DNA from: Leptodontidium sp. MPI-SDFR-AT-0119
Lineage: Eukaryota > Ascomycota > Leotiomycetes > Helotiales > Leptodontidiaceae
Direction: 5' to 3'
Assembly: GCA_020726505.1 (NCBI GenBank)
Contig: JAHLEZ010000008.1
Span: 434,001-498,000 of the forward strand
Length of the DNA: 64,000 nucleotides
Shown here one piece after another: positions 1-10,517 of this stretch. How positions within the stretch are numbered: position 1 is the first letter of the stretch; each line of letters starts with the position of its first letter. The notes under the pieces were generated by a model, which was given only the letters and a program-made list of their open reading frames with translations, searched no databases and was not told the origin of the DNA. Made by a program: the position numbers and the translations under genes.

Positions 1-819
1 CTGCCAAGTGCACAAATGAGCTAGCTGGTCGATCTGGTTGAAGTAGTTCACCTCGGTAGTGAAGTTCCGAGAGCCATTTATATTGCTTAGGAGGCATGTT
101 TGCTCGGTCTAATCTCAGACTTTAGTAAGTATGACACAGTGAGCATACAATCAACTTACGCTCAGCTCGTACCTCCTTCTGCTGCCCAGATTCGACTATA
201 CCAGGGGTAACACACAAGATCATCACTTGGTCTTCTTCTACCGAAAGACAGGCGCCAAGCCAATTCATCGCTGCTTTCGAGCAAGCATACGGAATCCAAG
301 CAGGATACGGAGTCAACGAAACGCCGGAAGATGTCATTAGGATTTGACCATCACTCAGTCGTAGATGTGGCAGTGCGATTTGTATCTGAATTCGAGGTCA
401 TTCCCCCCGTCAGCTTTTGAGCGGGGTTTGTGGTGTGTTATCAGGAATCACCTTTCTATACCACCTCAATCGTCATGGACAGCTTACAGTGTGTAATAAC
501 CCGAAGAATTTTATGTCAAAGAGCCTTTTCCAATCATCTACCGATGTCTCTGCAGCGGGACCAATGGGCTTGAGGATAGCCGCATTGAGGATGATGGAAT
601 CGAGCTTCCGGCCTCGATCCAATGCTTCAGTGATAGCGCGCTCGCTAGTTGGTCGAGAAGAGATGTTGCCCTTGACAATGGATAGCCTGTTACTATGCGA
701 CTCCAGTAGTGGCTCCAGTTCAGATGTGCTGATATCTATCCCGACGACGAGCATGACTTAGAGCAGAACAACTGCGTGACCATTGATAGACCAATCCCTC
801 CTCTCGCTCCAGTTATAAT
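1..819 (-). CDS. Short-chain dehydrogenase/reductase, 3' part, 5' end apparently damaged
   Basis: Rossmann-fold NAD(P)-dependent oxidoreductase of the classical SDR superfamily; substrate unknown. Visible in order are TGARGGIG (cofactor loop), LNAA, the Ser of SSGVS, YACSK (catalytic Tyr and Lys) and TPGIV. Two introns keep frame: 487-386 (102 bp) and 159-109 (51 bp). After the second, the frame continues with a typical SDR tail (LHYRGELL, SSFVHLA) and runs off the left edge. The 5' end is odd: TGARGGIG lies in a different frame from the next segment (starting MLVVGID near 754), a stop precedes that Met, and another stop sits just before the TGARGGIG block with no ATG. Either a small 5' exon is missed or the gene has lost its start by an indel. 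Family assignment is firm; integrity is doubtful. Confidence 0.75.
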
Positions 820-2039
820 GCTTTTGTATTAATCTATGTAAGCTATGTTTGTTGATATGTTGGTTTCCGTGTTGGACATGCATTACTTTTCCGCCAGACA
901 AGTTCGTCAAGGAGGCCATTCTGGAATCGACGACCTATCGAGAATTGAAGATCCCTCTCCAAACACAATTTAGACCGACTTCTCAAAGGAAAATGTCCGT
1001 AACGATTCCAAGCTTTATGGTACTCCTTTGTGCCGCCGGTGCTAATAACGGGGATCAAATAAAAGCAAATTCTATTCAATGCACGATATAACGAAAATGG
1101 CCTAACGCGCATCGGGCGGTCGGTCCTAACTACCGCCTACGGTCTCGGAGTTCCACAGTGGTAGCTTAAACTGATTCACATTCTGCTTAACTTACGGTTA
1201 GGTAAACGGCACGCCTCGGACACACTGTCCGAAATTTACACTTTTAACTCCGACATCGACTTTTCCCGCGTGCTCGCGCCAACCTCACATCTAGAACATG
1301 CGCTCTAGCAGTGGGCCCAAATCTGGAGTACGGGCATAGGCGGTTGAGGTACGGAGTGAGGATCAGCCCACGGAAGTGACTGGTGATATAATCATAGGTG
1401 ACAGTTGCTATTCTAGTAAGTTATGCGGAATGTTGAGACGGCCATAGAAACATTACATAGGAGTCGAAGTATAATTCCGACCCGAAACTTTTCTTGTCTT
1501 ACTCAAGAGACATAATCTTAAGTTTTTAGACAGGGAACAGAATTACCGGTCCTCCAGGACGCCAATTTCTGAACGGGATGTGCCATGGTTGGGCTATCTG
1601 TCCGCTGCTTAGTCTCACACTCACAATTTATGCCGCTTGAGAAAGCATTCCAAGTATCCGCGCCGGCCCAAGTATGTGGCCATTGGTTTTAGGATCTGTC
1701 TAGACTTTACAACGAGGTAGGAAATCTGGCAACCACTTGAAAACTCAGCTTTACATTCGCTGCATAAATCACATTGATAGTTCAACCGCATGTCTTGAAA
1801 ATGTAGTGCATTTGCGGGATAAGGTGTGGTAACGGGGACAAATCAGAATTCCTACCTACTTCCCGCCTCGGACTTTGTAACGATGATTTGCTCTCTCACA
1901 GGTGGAGAAGAGGAATCATGGAGAGGTCGGTCTCTACGAAACCGTGAATATTATAAGAGTGGTATCCCATTCCTTGGGAAGGTCGATGAATATCACACAA
2001 GCTGTGGAGAAACTTACTCAAGCCATACTTATCTATTCT
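820..2039. other. Intergenic, no supportable gene
   Basis: About 1.2 kb without a recognisable coding region. Short open frames on both strands (for example 843-1112) lack known motifs and have shadow character. No repeat or RNA gene was recognised. Confidence 0.5.
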
Positions 2040-2275
2040 GTACCAGCATACCACTTCTTGCCCTGCACGAGATCGAGTCAAATCATGGGACGGTTCAACT
2101 AATCTCAGGTATGACCAAATACTCGCTACTACGAGCTCTCTCGCTCCTACTTCCCTGCTAATATATCAAGACAGATTCTGATGATTTGCAATACAAGGAC
2201 GGGACGTCAATAGTATTGGTTCCTCAGCCAACTCGCAACGATCCAAATGATCCTTTGGTAAGAGACTCCCTCCTT
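2040..2275 (+). pseudogene. N-terminal relic of an MFS transporter
   Basis: The segment reads ..HEIESNHGTVQLIS, then an intron (2108-2174, GT..AG, frame kept), then DSDDLQYKDG and IVLVPQPTRNDPNDPL. The pair GTVxLVD.. and VLVPxPSxDPxDPLNW is the usual cytosolic N-terminus of a large group of fungal MFS drug or polyamine-type transporters. Sequence similarity stops right after DPNDPL, where NW and the first transmembrane helix should follow. The expected start codon position reads ATA. Only about 50 codons survive and they run into a monooxygenase relic in the same frame. The MFS call rests on this motif only. Confidence 0.55.
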
Positions 2276-3065
2276 AGCAAGTCTATGGGTTTTAAAATAG
2301 TGTTGGATGCTGAAAGAGAAACTCAGAACTGGCCCTTCGCGAAACGGGTTGCGGCATTCTGTGCCACTGGGTTCGATACATCCTTCCGACCTGCTTTTCC
2401 CGTGGTGGGCTTCGTGGAAGCCCTACGTCAAATGTAGAAAGATGAACCAAAGTCATACTTGTCGATTTACGCGGCTGGCATACCGAACTATTTCAGTTAG
2501 TATAATTTTATTACAGACATGATGAGATTCTTAATTCCCCTCCGTGAAACTGCTAACTCGTTTGCAGTGATGAGCGGACCAAACTTTTCTCTCAGCAATG
2601 GCGGCTTGATCCCATGCTTGGAAGCCAACATAAAGTATGCATTCACAGCTGTTAAAAAGATCCAGTACGATGACATTAAGTCCCTGTCACCAAGCAAGAG
2701 GCCGTAGACGATTTTCAGGATTACAAAGATACTTTGATGAAAGACCTAGTGTGGACAGGACCTTGTGTATCATGGTAAGTAAACAGAAGATATTTGCGTC
2801 TTATTGGAAAGTTCCCTTGACACGTCAGAAGGCTGACATGATTACAAAATACAGGTACAAAAATGGGATGCGAGACGGTAAGGTTTGGGGCCCTTGGCCT
2901 GGATCTTCTCTACATTACCTTGAGGTGCTATCTACACCCAGGTGGGAACACTATAACATTAAATACTTGGGAAAAAACAGGGTTGCGTACTTTGGCGTCG
3001 GCCGAACGAAGCGAGAAAAAGAGGGGGGCGATTTGGCATATTACTTGAGGGAGCCCTGGAGCTGA
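2276..3065 (+). pseudogene. C-terminal relic of a Baeyer-Villiger/FMO-type monooxygenase
   Basis: Homologous to the C-terminal third of the intact BVMO at 57747-59632. Recognisable blocks are CATGFDTSFRPAFPVVG (FAD/NADP domain), SYLSIYAAGIPNYF, MSGPNFSLSNGG, WTGPCVSWYKNG, WPGSSLHYLE and DLAYYLREPWS before the stop. Two family introns are still visible, one ending at about 2567 and one at 2775-2852. The copy is broken by a TAG at 2435-2437 (explainable as CAG to TAG) and by a one-base frameshift near 2686. The FAD-binding N-terminus is absent and is replaced by the MFS fragment. Confidence 0.8.
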
Positions 3066-4303
3066 AGAATCTGTGGCAGACTCCTTTGCTGCGCCGATAT
3101 CTTCTGCACGTCTATAACATCCCAGAGTAAAACAAGAAATCTCATGAATTTAGACTCTGAAAACCCCGTTCTGCCCAAGCGAATGGAATTTAAGAACGCA
3201 AGGTCCTACGTCGAGCACGAACCAATTATGTATGTGAGCACTGCAGGCAGAAGAGTTCAGTCGTCTGTCGACCTCTCCCGTCCTCCTCCTACTTTCTCAC
3301 TTCTTCCGCGTCCATACCCCCCCTACCCTCCTTACCCCCACTACTTTCCTCCTCCTCTCTGATCCTCACTCCCCCTCCTCTCCTTCTCCCCTCCCTTCCA
3401 CGGCCCTCAGTCGCAATTGGAGAGGACCTCGAAGTCGTACCTTACCTTACTACGTATTTATGTATGTGCGTACTTGCGGTCCTGGTTTGATTTCGATGCC
3501 CTGCAGTAGCTTCTTGGAAATAAGTCTGAGCATTTACCCTTCCTGGTCGCAGATACGTTGAGATTTAATAAACAAACAAGTATCTTGAAAATGATGGGTT
3601 TCATCTTAGCATGAGATACTTGGGAGCGCCATCTGTGAGATTCGAGCACTTACAATTTTCTCTATCTGTCAGGAGTGTAAAGGGGCAGAAAGGAGTTGCA
3701 GTAAAGAGGTAATGCGGATCCCTCAGAATTATTACAGGTCTGCCTCTTTAGTCCAGGTATCTGCTGGCATACCCTGCAAGACCGGCGTTATTCGCGGCAG
3801 AGGGGAGGGGGGAGGGGGGAATACAAAGCTGGAATAGGCACAAATCCACCAGAGGATGCTGGACTCTATAAACCTCGACGGCCACCCCGAGTACAACATA
3901 TTCGGGTGAGTAAATCGAACATATTATCATCACTTTAGACTATGAACAGCGTGAGAAATAAAAATCAACTTGTTTACTTTAATCATGATTTGATTTGATT
4001 AGAAATCAAAATTAATCAGATTTAATTAAAGGATTATGTTTTTTTAATTATAAAGCTTATTATAATAGAAAATTTAAATTAATTATTAATTGAGTAATAG
4101 GTTAGTAAATTGTTAAGCCAATGAAACCAAGAAACTAATAATATAAATATAAAATAAGATGTTTACGTTATTTATATAATTTAAGCTTGACTTATTAGAA
4201 GATTCAAAACTGTTTATTAATATAAAAGCTAACATAATCTAGAAAATAATATAAATAAGCTTAAATTATTAGTTTATAAGTAAAAATAATAATATGTATT
4301 AAT

Positions 4304-4447
4304 TGTGACGACTCGTGTATTAAGCGAGTACTACAAGGTAGGGAATAGCTTTACTACCCGGCCAGCGGCCCCAAAAGGGTACATGAATTGGTTGGAGGCC
4401 AATTCAGCTATTCGACTATATCAGGGGTACGATCCTAGGTCGTAACA
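4304..4447. mobile_element. Short solo LTR-like element, 144 bp
   Basis: Begins TGTGACGAC and ends GTCGTAACA, a near-perfect terminal inversion with TG..CA ends typical of Ty3/gypsy LTRs. It is flanked by identical 5-bp direct repeats TTAAT (4299-4303 and 4448-4452), as expected of a target-site duplication. No internal retroelement genes are nearby, so it is a solo LTR or a small LTR-like element. The orientation is not determined. Confidence 0.65.
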
Positions 4448-4532
4448 TTAATACTATAGCTTATTAAGTATTATATTACTAAAAATTCTAAATTCTAATA
4501 AAAAGTAACTCTTGTTATTATTACGGTTTTCT

Positions 4533-4978
4533 GTAACGGTGCTGGTTTCTGACTGGTACGCGGCGTACAAGCTTCGTCGGTTGGTATCAGCTATGAAGTG
4601 AAGTCACAAGATCGGGGTTCTCAATAAGAATTGAGACGTTACAAGCAGTGGTAAACCTGAGGGTAAACTTGCTATGATGATTTGAGCACGAAGCTCTACT
4701 ACCTAGGAAACTACTCTGTTTATATAAAGCTTCGATTCCAACTGGATCCCTCAGGAGCCTACCGCTCCGAGGTTCCTGGAGCCCTGGATCCTAAAGCTCC
4801 AAAAGCTCCAGGTCACGCGACCCCATGTCCACGTGATCCCGCCTTCCTTCCTCAGGAGACCAAAATTGCAGTGTCGCAATTGCGCGACACTTGGAGCACG
4901 CACACGTCTTGGCTTCTCTGTGCAGCAAGGTTGCCGAGCCTCAGGGCCAAGACACACGTGCTCCTGCAGATCGTGACA
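4533..4978. mobile_element. Solo LTR, 446 bp
   Basis: Begins TGTAACG and ends CGTGACA (TG..CA, partly inverted), flanked by the 5-bp direct repeat TTTTC (4528-4532 and 4979-4983). A TATA-like TTTATATAAA at about 4717-4726 lies inside on the + strand, which fits an LTR promoter in + orientation. It lies only 85 bp from the 144-bp LTR-like element in AT-rich DNA. No gag, pol or integrase frame is present, so it is probably left by LTR-LTR recombination. Confidence 0.65.
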
Positions 4979-6014
4979 TTTTCGTCGGGATTAATCGGTT
5001 ATCTACGGTATTGCTATTAAGTCCGATATTTCCGAATTAATTAATGTAATCATGATTAAATTAATTAAGGCCTGATTTGATTTGATTAAGTGACTCTAAT
5101 TAAATCAAATTAAATCATTTCCCACGCTGATCTATGAATCTAATGCCTATTTCAGACCCCCTTTGATGACCGTTAGCTAGCCCACTTGTTCCTTATCTAC
5201 ACGTATGACTGCCGTTTCCCCTACACCATGCATTCCTGCCCATCCATCCCTTCATATCAATTGCGGCTGCCTTTGTTGGGAAGGTTGGTGCTAAGGCACC
5301 ACTTGATTTCTCACAGCGAAACCACTAGAAAGGTCAAATATAACCAACGCCTAAAAGATACTCGATCTGATTCCAGAAAGACTCCTCCCGTGGCAGTCTA
5401 GTAGCAATCTGATGCTCTGTTCTTGGGTGCAGTTGATGTGGCGGCTGTTCAGGTTATTATTGATAGGATAGGGGCAGGGGTTACGTTTTTGAGTTTTGCG
5501 GCAGTGATAGCGGGGGCCAGTACTTTGTTGGTTTTGGAGTAGCTTCTAGAGAGGGTGGAGGAGAGAGAGGAGAGAGCGATTGAAAGCTGAAGATGAGACG
5601 AAGATTGGGAATATAAAGAACGGTCAGGCGGTGACTAGGAAGTAGGTGGGATCTGGTGTGATAGGTTTACTATACCGCTGTAAATCTTTACCGTGGGTGT
5701 AGATAAGGATGATATATCGCATTTCAAAATCCAAGCACACATAGAGTTTTTGGGCGGGCTTTGTAAACATACGTATCAGGTCCCCGTTGTCATCTTCAAG
5801 CTGTTGCTTGAGGCAGCGATCTCATTTCTCAGTCAAGCACTCCAGTTCTAGACCTTACTCTATTCTAGTTACTGCTGAAGTATGGACACTTGTTCTCATT
5901 CCTCCATATTTAGCTACTATACCGACTCCTTCGGCCATAATACTAACTTTAATTATAGCTAGTAATTCATTCTTCGCTCAGCATATTCTCAAGATAGTGT
6001 CTAATACAACAAGA

Positions 6015-6982
6015 TTACGCCTTCTCGGACGAACTAATATCAAATCGGAATCTTTCGACCTCGGTATCCGAACCCTCATCCCCATGTCCATTCACCGCGA
6101 TCTTATATCGAGGTTGCGCGGCTTCCTCGTCATCTTCGGAGTAGACTTCGTCGCAGCGTTGTCTTTTGCGGTATAAAACTAACCTTCTGAGCACACATAT
6201 TGTCAACTGCAGTTAAAAGAAGGAGGAGGTGAAAGGAAAAGAGGGACGAACATATCACTAATCATTTCCACAGCTTCCAATGCGCCCACGCCTACCACAA
6301 ATAGTACCAAGATGCAACAGACCAGCCAATCACTATGGCCTCTTGCCCTAAACATCGACTCTGTGCAGTAAATGCCTTCAATAGAGAATCCATATGCATA
6401 TATTCTCGTATCCCCCGACATAAGAAGCCCATCAATCACAACCATTTCGTCGTAACTCTCAATTCCATCAGCTGAGGATCTAGGGCGTAGGTTCGCCCAG
6501 TATCTCATTGCATCTGCTTTCCGCAAATAGGGTAATGTACTTGTGGGTGTCGCGGCTAAAGCATCGGTGGTGGAGATGGCTTTAAAAAGGGAACCTTGTT
6601 GTACGAGGACGGTGGCAGGGTTGGCGAGCGAGAGCAGATAAGATGATTGCAGCGGGAATTTGGCCGAGAGAGCTTGGCTTCGCTCGAGGTGCTCTGGAGG
6701 CATTATTGGCCCATTGTTGAAGGTTTTCTCAGCTGCTTGGTGCGAAACGGCCGGCGTGGTGGAAAGACTAAGGAGTTGGTGAGAAGAGAATTGCGGGTTT
6801 GAGAGGACTTTAGGGGGAGTGTTGGCGTTGTACGTGGAGGCAATGCGCTGGCTGGGTGGGCAAGCAACGGAGGCAAAATTAAGATAGTCTCTCGAGAGGA
6901 CAATTCTGTATTTGCCAGGGATGGGAACTGCAGTTACAAGATGATGTAAGTAGGCAAGGGTGAGGTGCAGAGGTAACTTCAT
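6015..6982 (-). CDS. Orphan single-pass membrane protein with signal peptide
   Basis: Not recognised as a known family. The frame from the ATG at 6982 codes for about 235 residues: a cleavable-looking signal (MKLPLHLTLAYLHHLV), a Ser/Thr/Pro-rich extracellular part, and one hydrophobic helix (WLVCCILVLFVVGVGA). Without splicing it stops at 6203. A downstream exon to 6015 in another frame encodes a basic then acidic tail (LYRKRQRCDE, EDDEEAAQ), a plausible cytosolic domain. A donor at ATT-A/GTGATATG joined to the acceptor ending GGTTAG (an intron of about 80 bp) keeps frame and gives a type I topology. The splice choice is uncertain; the signal-TM architecture is visible. Confidence 0.5.
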
Positions 6983-8259
6983 CTTTGGAGATCGGAGGTC
7001 GACAATTATATCGTGGCAAGAGCGATTTTTTCAGTGGACCGACTCAAAGTTGAGATATAGAACTGTAGGTAACGTTAGTTTCTCGTCATAGAGGTAGGTA
7101 AACAAATCGTTGTAACTTTCTTCCGGCATGCAGTCTAATTCCCCTATTGACGGAAACTAGGGCCTTGTCCAAGTCGTTCGCTGTCGAAAAAGTCAAAACT
7201 TGCGACGTAAGGATGAAAAATGAGAGGTGACTTTCAATGAAAAGAATTTGTGGCAATGAGCCGCCTATGCAACAACCTCTCGCCATATATCACACCTGGC
7301 CAGTTGCGTTACTGCGCCATGCTTGCGATGTTTGGGGTGAGGCATTCTCCGAAAAAGGTCAAGATCCTTGCTCGTGTCAACCCTATGGTTCTCTCAGAGG
7401 AGAGCTGATACACCAAGACACGAATTTTAAATGAGCGATGACATCCAGAGTGACATTCTCCTGAGTTCTGGCTCGGATAGATGAATCTAGCTTAGATGGA
7501 TTGGCTGAAAGGAACGCAAGCACCAAAAAGGACCAAGCACTTTCTGCAAAGGTAAGGGGATTCTAACAATAGGATTTCTAGCTTTTAGTCGAATGCTGTC
7601 TCCCTAGACAAAGTGACATCTGAAGGATGTGCTTGGTTTGGGCTGTTTTGAAGGACGCGTAATCGAAAGTGCTAGTGGCGTCTCTAGCGAATTCCTCCAG
7701 ATCATCACGTCCCTCCTGTCGTGGATCGACACTTCCCTTGTATTTAAGCCTCATGGTCCGCACCCACTGGCGGTTCTGGTTCTTTTTGGGGTATCTGCCA
7801 TAGCCCCACCACTGCACTGTCCAGCGAAGACGGATCCCATCCGAACTTGTTCATTGGCCAAATAAAGAGCTTCTTACACGCAAATGGAAATGACATAAGC
7901 GAGTGACACTCATTGCGAATCTTACTTGGTACAAATTTCGCCTTTCAGTGGCTCGAAGAGAGTAATTGAGGCATCATTCCCAGAAGCAGAGCCACAAACA
8001 CGTCAGTGTTGCCTCATGAACTTTTAATGTAGCGGTTGGTTCCACCTATTGATCCACCAGCACAGCCACTTCGTAGTATTCTGGGTCAATATCCGGAGCA
8101 GTGTTGGATTTATGTAGAGTCAATATTTGCGTGCTAGAATCTAAACACGGATGCACTACAATATATGACACTATTCTGGATATCTGCTTGAGGATATGAT
8201 AGGTACGGTGTGCCTGTCAATCACTCAGTCAATCAATACCACCATCCTTTCCTCTTCCT
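6983..8259. other. Intergenic, no supportable gene
   Basis: Overlapping short frames on both strands (7086-7434, 7578-7865) have no recognisable motif or signal peptide. The frame at 7578-7817 on the minus strand is charged and could be part of the decayed gene upstream of it, but nothing ties the two together. Confidence 0.4.
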
Positions 8260-9126
8260 CTAAGCACTTTCAGTCGCATGCCTCAGATCATGCATATCCA
8301 CCCCTTCCCGAATCAAAATATGCCAAACATGATTCCTCGGGCCGATTAGCCACTCAGGCAAACTCCAGTACCGCAATTTCAGTACCCGTTGGTCTGCGCC
8401 TCGGATGAGCTGTAGCTGCTCTTGAGTAAGCCTTGAGTCCCAGACATGGCCGATAGAATCAGTGAAGCTGTTCAAGGCATAGTAGTTGTTAAAAGGGCCG
8501 TACATGCTGGCATTGCTCACGATTGATATGACGAATTTTCCTTGGCACGACCAGCTGGCTTGTTAATTGCAGTGTTTATTCGACTGTCAAGTTTGTTGCT
8601 AGCTGGGGAATCAGGCCCAGATTGATAACCCTTTTCTCGAAACGGTGTCAGCTGAGAATCGAATTGCCGCCGGAGCACGGGACCCGATTGTTTGAAGTCG
8701 ATCTGCAAGACAAACGTCTGATTTAGATCAACATGAAAGACACCGTTCAACGGATTGTCCTCTGGAAAATAGAAAGGATAGTCTTCGTCTGGACTTTCGA
8801 CGAGCGGGTTTTGCTTTTCAATAAGGTCGAAGCATCTCTTTTGTGGCCAACGACGGGCCAGACATCCGCCTGAGCGCAGGATGGACGTCACCAGTGGCAT
8901 CGGTCAACCATTTCCAAAACCCTCTGTCGCTTCTCCAGCCTGACCCAACAAAAGGGCGGTGCTTAGCGAGGACACGATCCCCCATGTCAAATACGACGAA
9001 ACAAAATACGATGTTGTTGTCGGAGAGGCCGAACTTGGCGACGATGATGTTGAGGTTGATGGAGAGGTTTGCTCTTTCACAGATGACAGCGGCGAAGAGT
9101 GCGATATTGTGATCTGAGTCTTTCAT
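8260..9126 (-). pseudogene. Unrecognised gene broken by frameshifts
   Basis: Three consecutive minus-strand frames overlap slightly and read as one protein: 9126 to about 8875 (..DMGDRVLAKHRPFVG.., WLTDATGDVHPALRRM), then 8880-8525 (ARRWPQKRCFDLIEKQ, PFYFPEDNPLNGVFHVDLNQ), then 8520-8260 (FVISIVSNASMYGPFNNYYA, RYWSLPEWLIGPRNHVW). The joins need about +/-1 shifts near 8875 and 8530, and no GT..AG intron explains them. I do not recognise the family. Composition is protein-like rather than low complexity, so I read this as a relic of a real gene of at least 280 codons. Confidence 0.45.
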
Positions 9127-9379
9127 AATATTACCTTGAGTTGTTACTAGAACCTAAGGAATAATAGAAATTCTTCAAAGTGCCGACCAGGGTCTTCGTC
9201 GCCGTGCCGCAAAGCCAAGAGCAGCCAAGGATGGCCTGGGGGGGAGACCTCGGCCAAACTTCGTACCCCGCATTCCTTTGTGATGTTAATTTGTAGTAAG
9301 TTTATTTGTATAAGTATGTCAACAACGTTGGCAGTTCTGTTGCAACCTCCCATTTTTAGCGTTGTTTCCATTGCTCGCC

Positions 9380-10149
9380 ATGTCCCATCACCCGCACATC
9401 CTAAAGTATGTCACTTTGTGGCATCTCCTGCTCTCTGTCTTCATTACTGCTCAATCTCACTCACATCCCAACTCACAATTCCAAAGCATAATAACGACTT
9501 CCCTGATCTTCGTTCCCTGGGACGCACGCGTCTCCGTAATCGCTGTCGATGCCACAGCAACAACCTACCTCGAAGACAACCATAACCCCTCCCGAAACAA
9601 TTCAAACACCGAAGAATGCAACGCCGAAGCTTATGACAGGGTGACAATTGTCAATGGCCCCTCTACCGCCGGCGTCACGGTCATATACACGGAGTGTGGC
9701 ACGAATATGGCCACCTCACACCGATACGATTGCCCATTGACCGAGCCCAATACCGCAACATGTAATTATGTGTTTTCGATAGGCAATTCGACGGGGACGG
9801 GGACCGAGACCCAGAATTCGTCGGAGATGTCTCCACAGCCATGTACCATCACCGCCGGGATAGAGAAGCTGAGTCTTGGGTCGATGACGGCGTCAACGAC
9901 GCCGACGACGTCTGGTGTGTGAATTTCATATACTCACAACGATAGTGCAAGTGGAAGCACTACTGACATTCTCCAGTTGAAAGTGCACAGGTGCTTCAAA
10001 CAACATTTCCATCTCTGACTTCTCCCACTGGTTCTGCGCAGAGCCTCCCTTCAACCACCCCCGGCGCTGGCTCATGCCTTATGGTCCCGTTTGGTAAAGT
10101 GCTTGTTGCAGCGGCAGTAGCTGGTGTATTTGGCGGGTCTGTAATCTAA
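9380..10149 (+). CDS. Small secreted, probably GPI-anchored or membrane-tethered protein
   Basis: Two exons, 9380-9914 and 9977-10149, are joined by a 62-bp intron (GTGTGT..CCAG) that keeps frame. The protein of about 235 aa has an N-terminal hydrophobic signal (LWHLLLSVFITAQS), a Cys-containing Thr/Ser-rich body with SVIAVDATATTYL and ..GPSTAG.. motifs common in fungal secreted hypothetical proteins, a Ser/Thr-rich spacer, and a C-terminal hydrophobic end (KVLVAAAVAGVFGGSVI) typical of GPI-attachment signals. There is no catalytic motif. A cell-surface role is inferred. The stop codon TAA is the first triplet of a minisatellite. The start at 9380 is the first ATG that gives a signal peptide. 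Confidence 0.7.
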
Positions 10150-10239
10150 TGGGGTTGGTAATGTAATAGGGCTGGTAATATAATGAGGCTGGTAATGTAA
10201 TGAGGTTAGTATTGTAATGAGATTGGTAATGTAATAGGG
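10147..10239 (+). repeat. 17-bp minisatellite, about 5.5 copies
   Basis: Five consecutive 17-bp units of the form TAATGRGGYTGGTAATG plus a partial sixth start exactly at the TAA stop codon of the upstream secreted-protein gene. The units differ by one to four substitutions and no indels, so the array is imperfect but in strict register. It lies wholly in the presumed 3' UTR. Confidence 0.85.
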
Positions 10240-10517
10240 AAGCGTGATCTTAGCTACCCATAACATATGACTCCCTTCCTGTCCTAAGTTTTGACAAGGG
10301 TCGATTGGAGGGAAAATACTAATTATTAGGAGAAGAAAAAAAGTACTGCGCCGTGCATTGAGCGTATCTTCCGACACCCCCTTCACTATCACAGGTTACT
10401 AGTAGCTCCATGTGCTACAGCCTTCAATTTCTTTAACAGCTCTCTCCAAATTTAGCTCCAAGTCGCTTTTCCATCTTCGCTCCTGACCCAATCAGAAACT
10501 TTGTTCAAAAACTCAAT

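Larger units (their letters stand above)
3066..6014. other. Gene-free, partly very AT-rich region with LTR relics
   Basis: 3270-3410 is a pyrimidine-rich tract. 3960-4300 and 4450-4530 are strongly AT-rich, and a shorter AT-rich patch follows at 5025-5120. Two solo LTRs (listed separately) sit inside. Open frames here, such as 3144-3362, 4682-5020 and 5787-6176, lie in low-complexity or LTR DNA and show no family motif, so none is called. Confidence 0.6.

Noticed and set aside
3144..3362. Pro-rich frame ending in repeated PPYPPYP
   Set aside because: Encoded by a simple pyrimidine tract; no conserved part.
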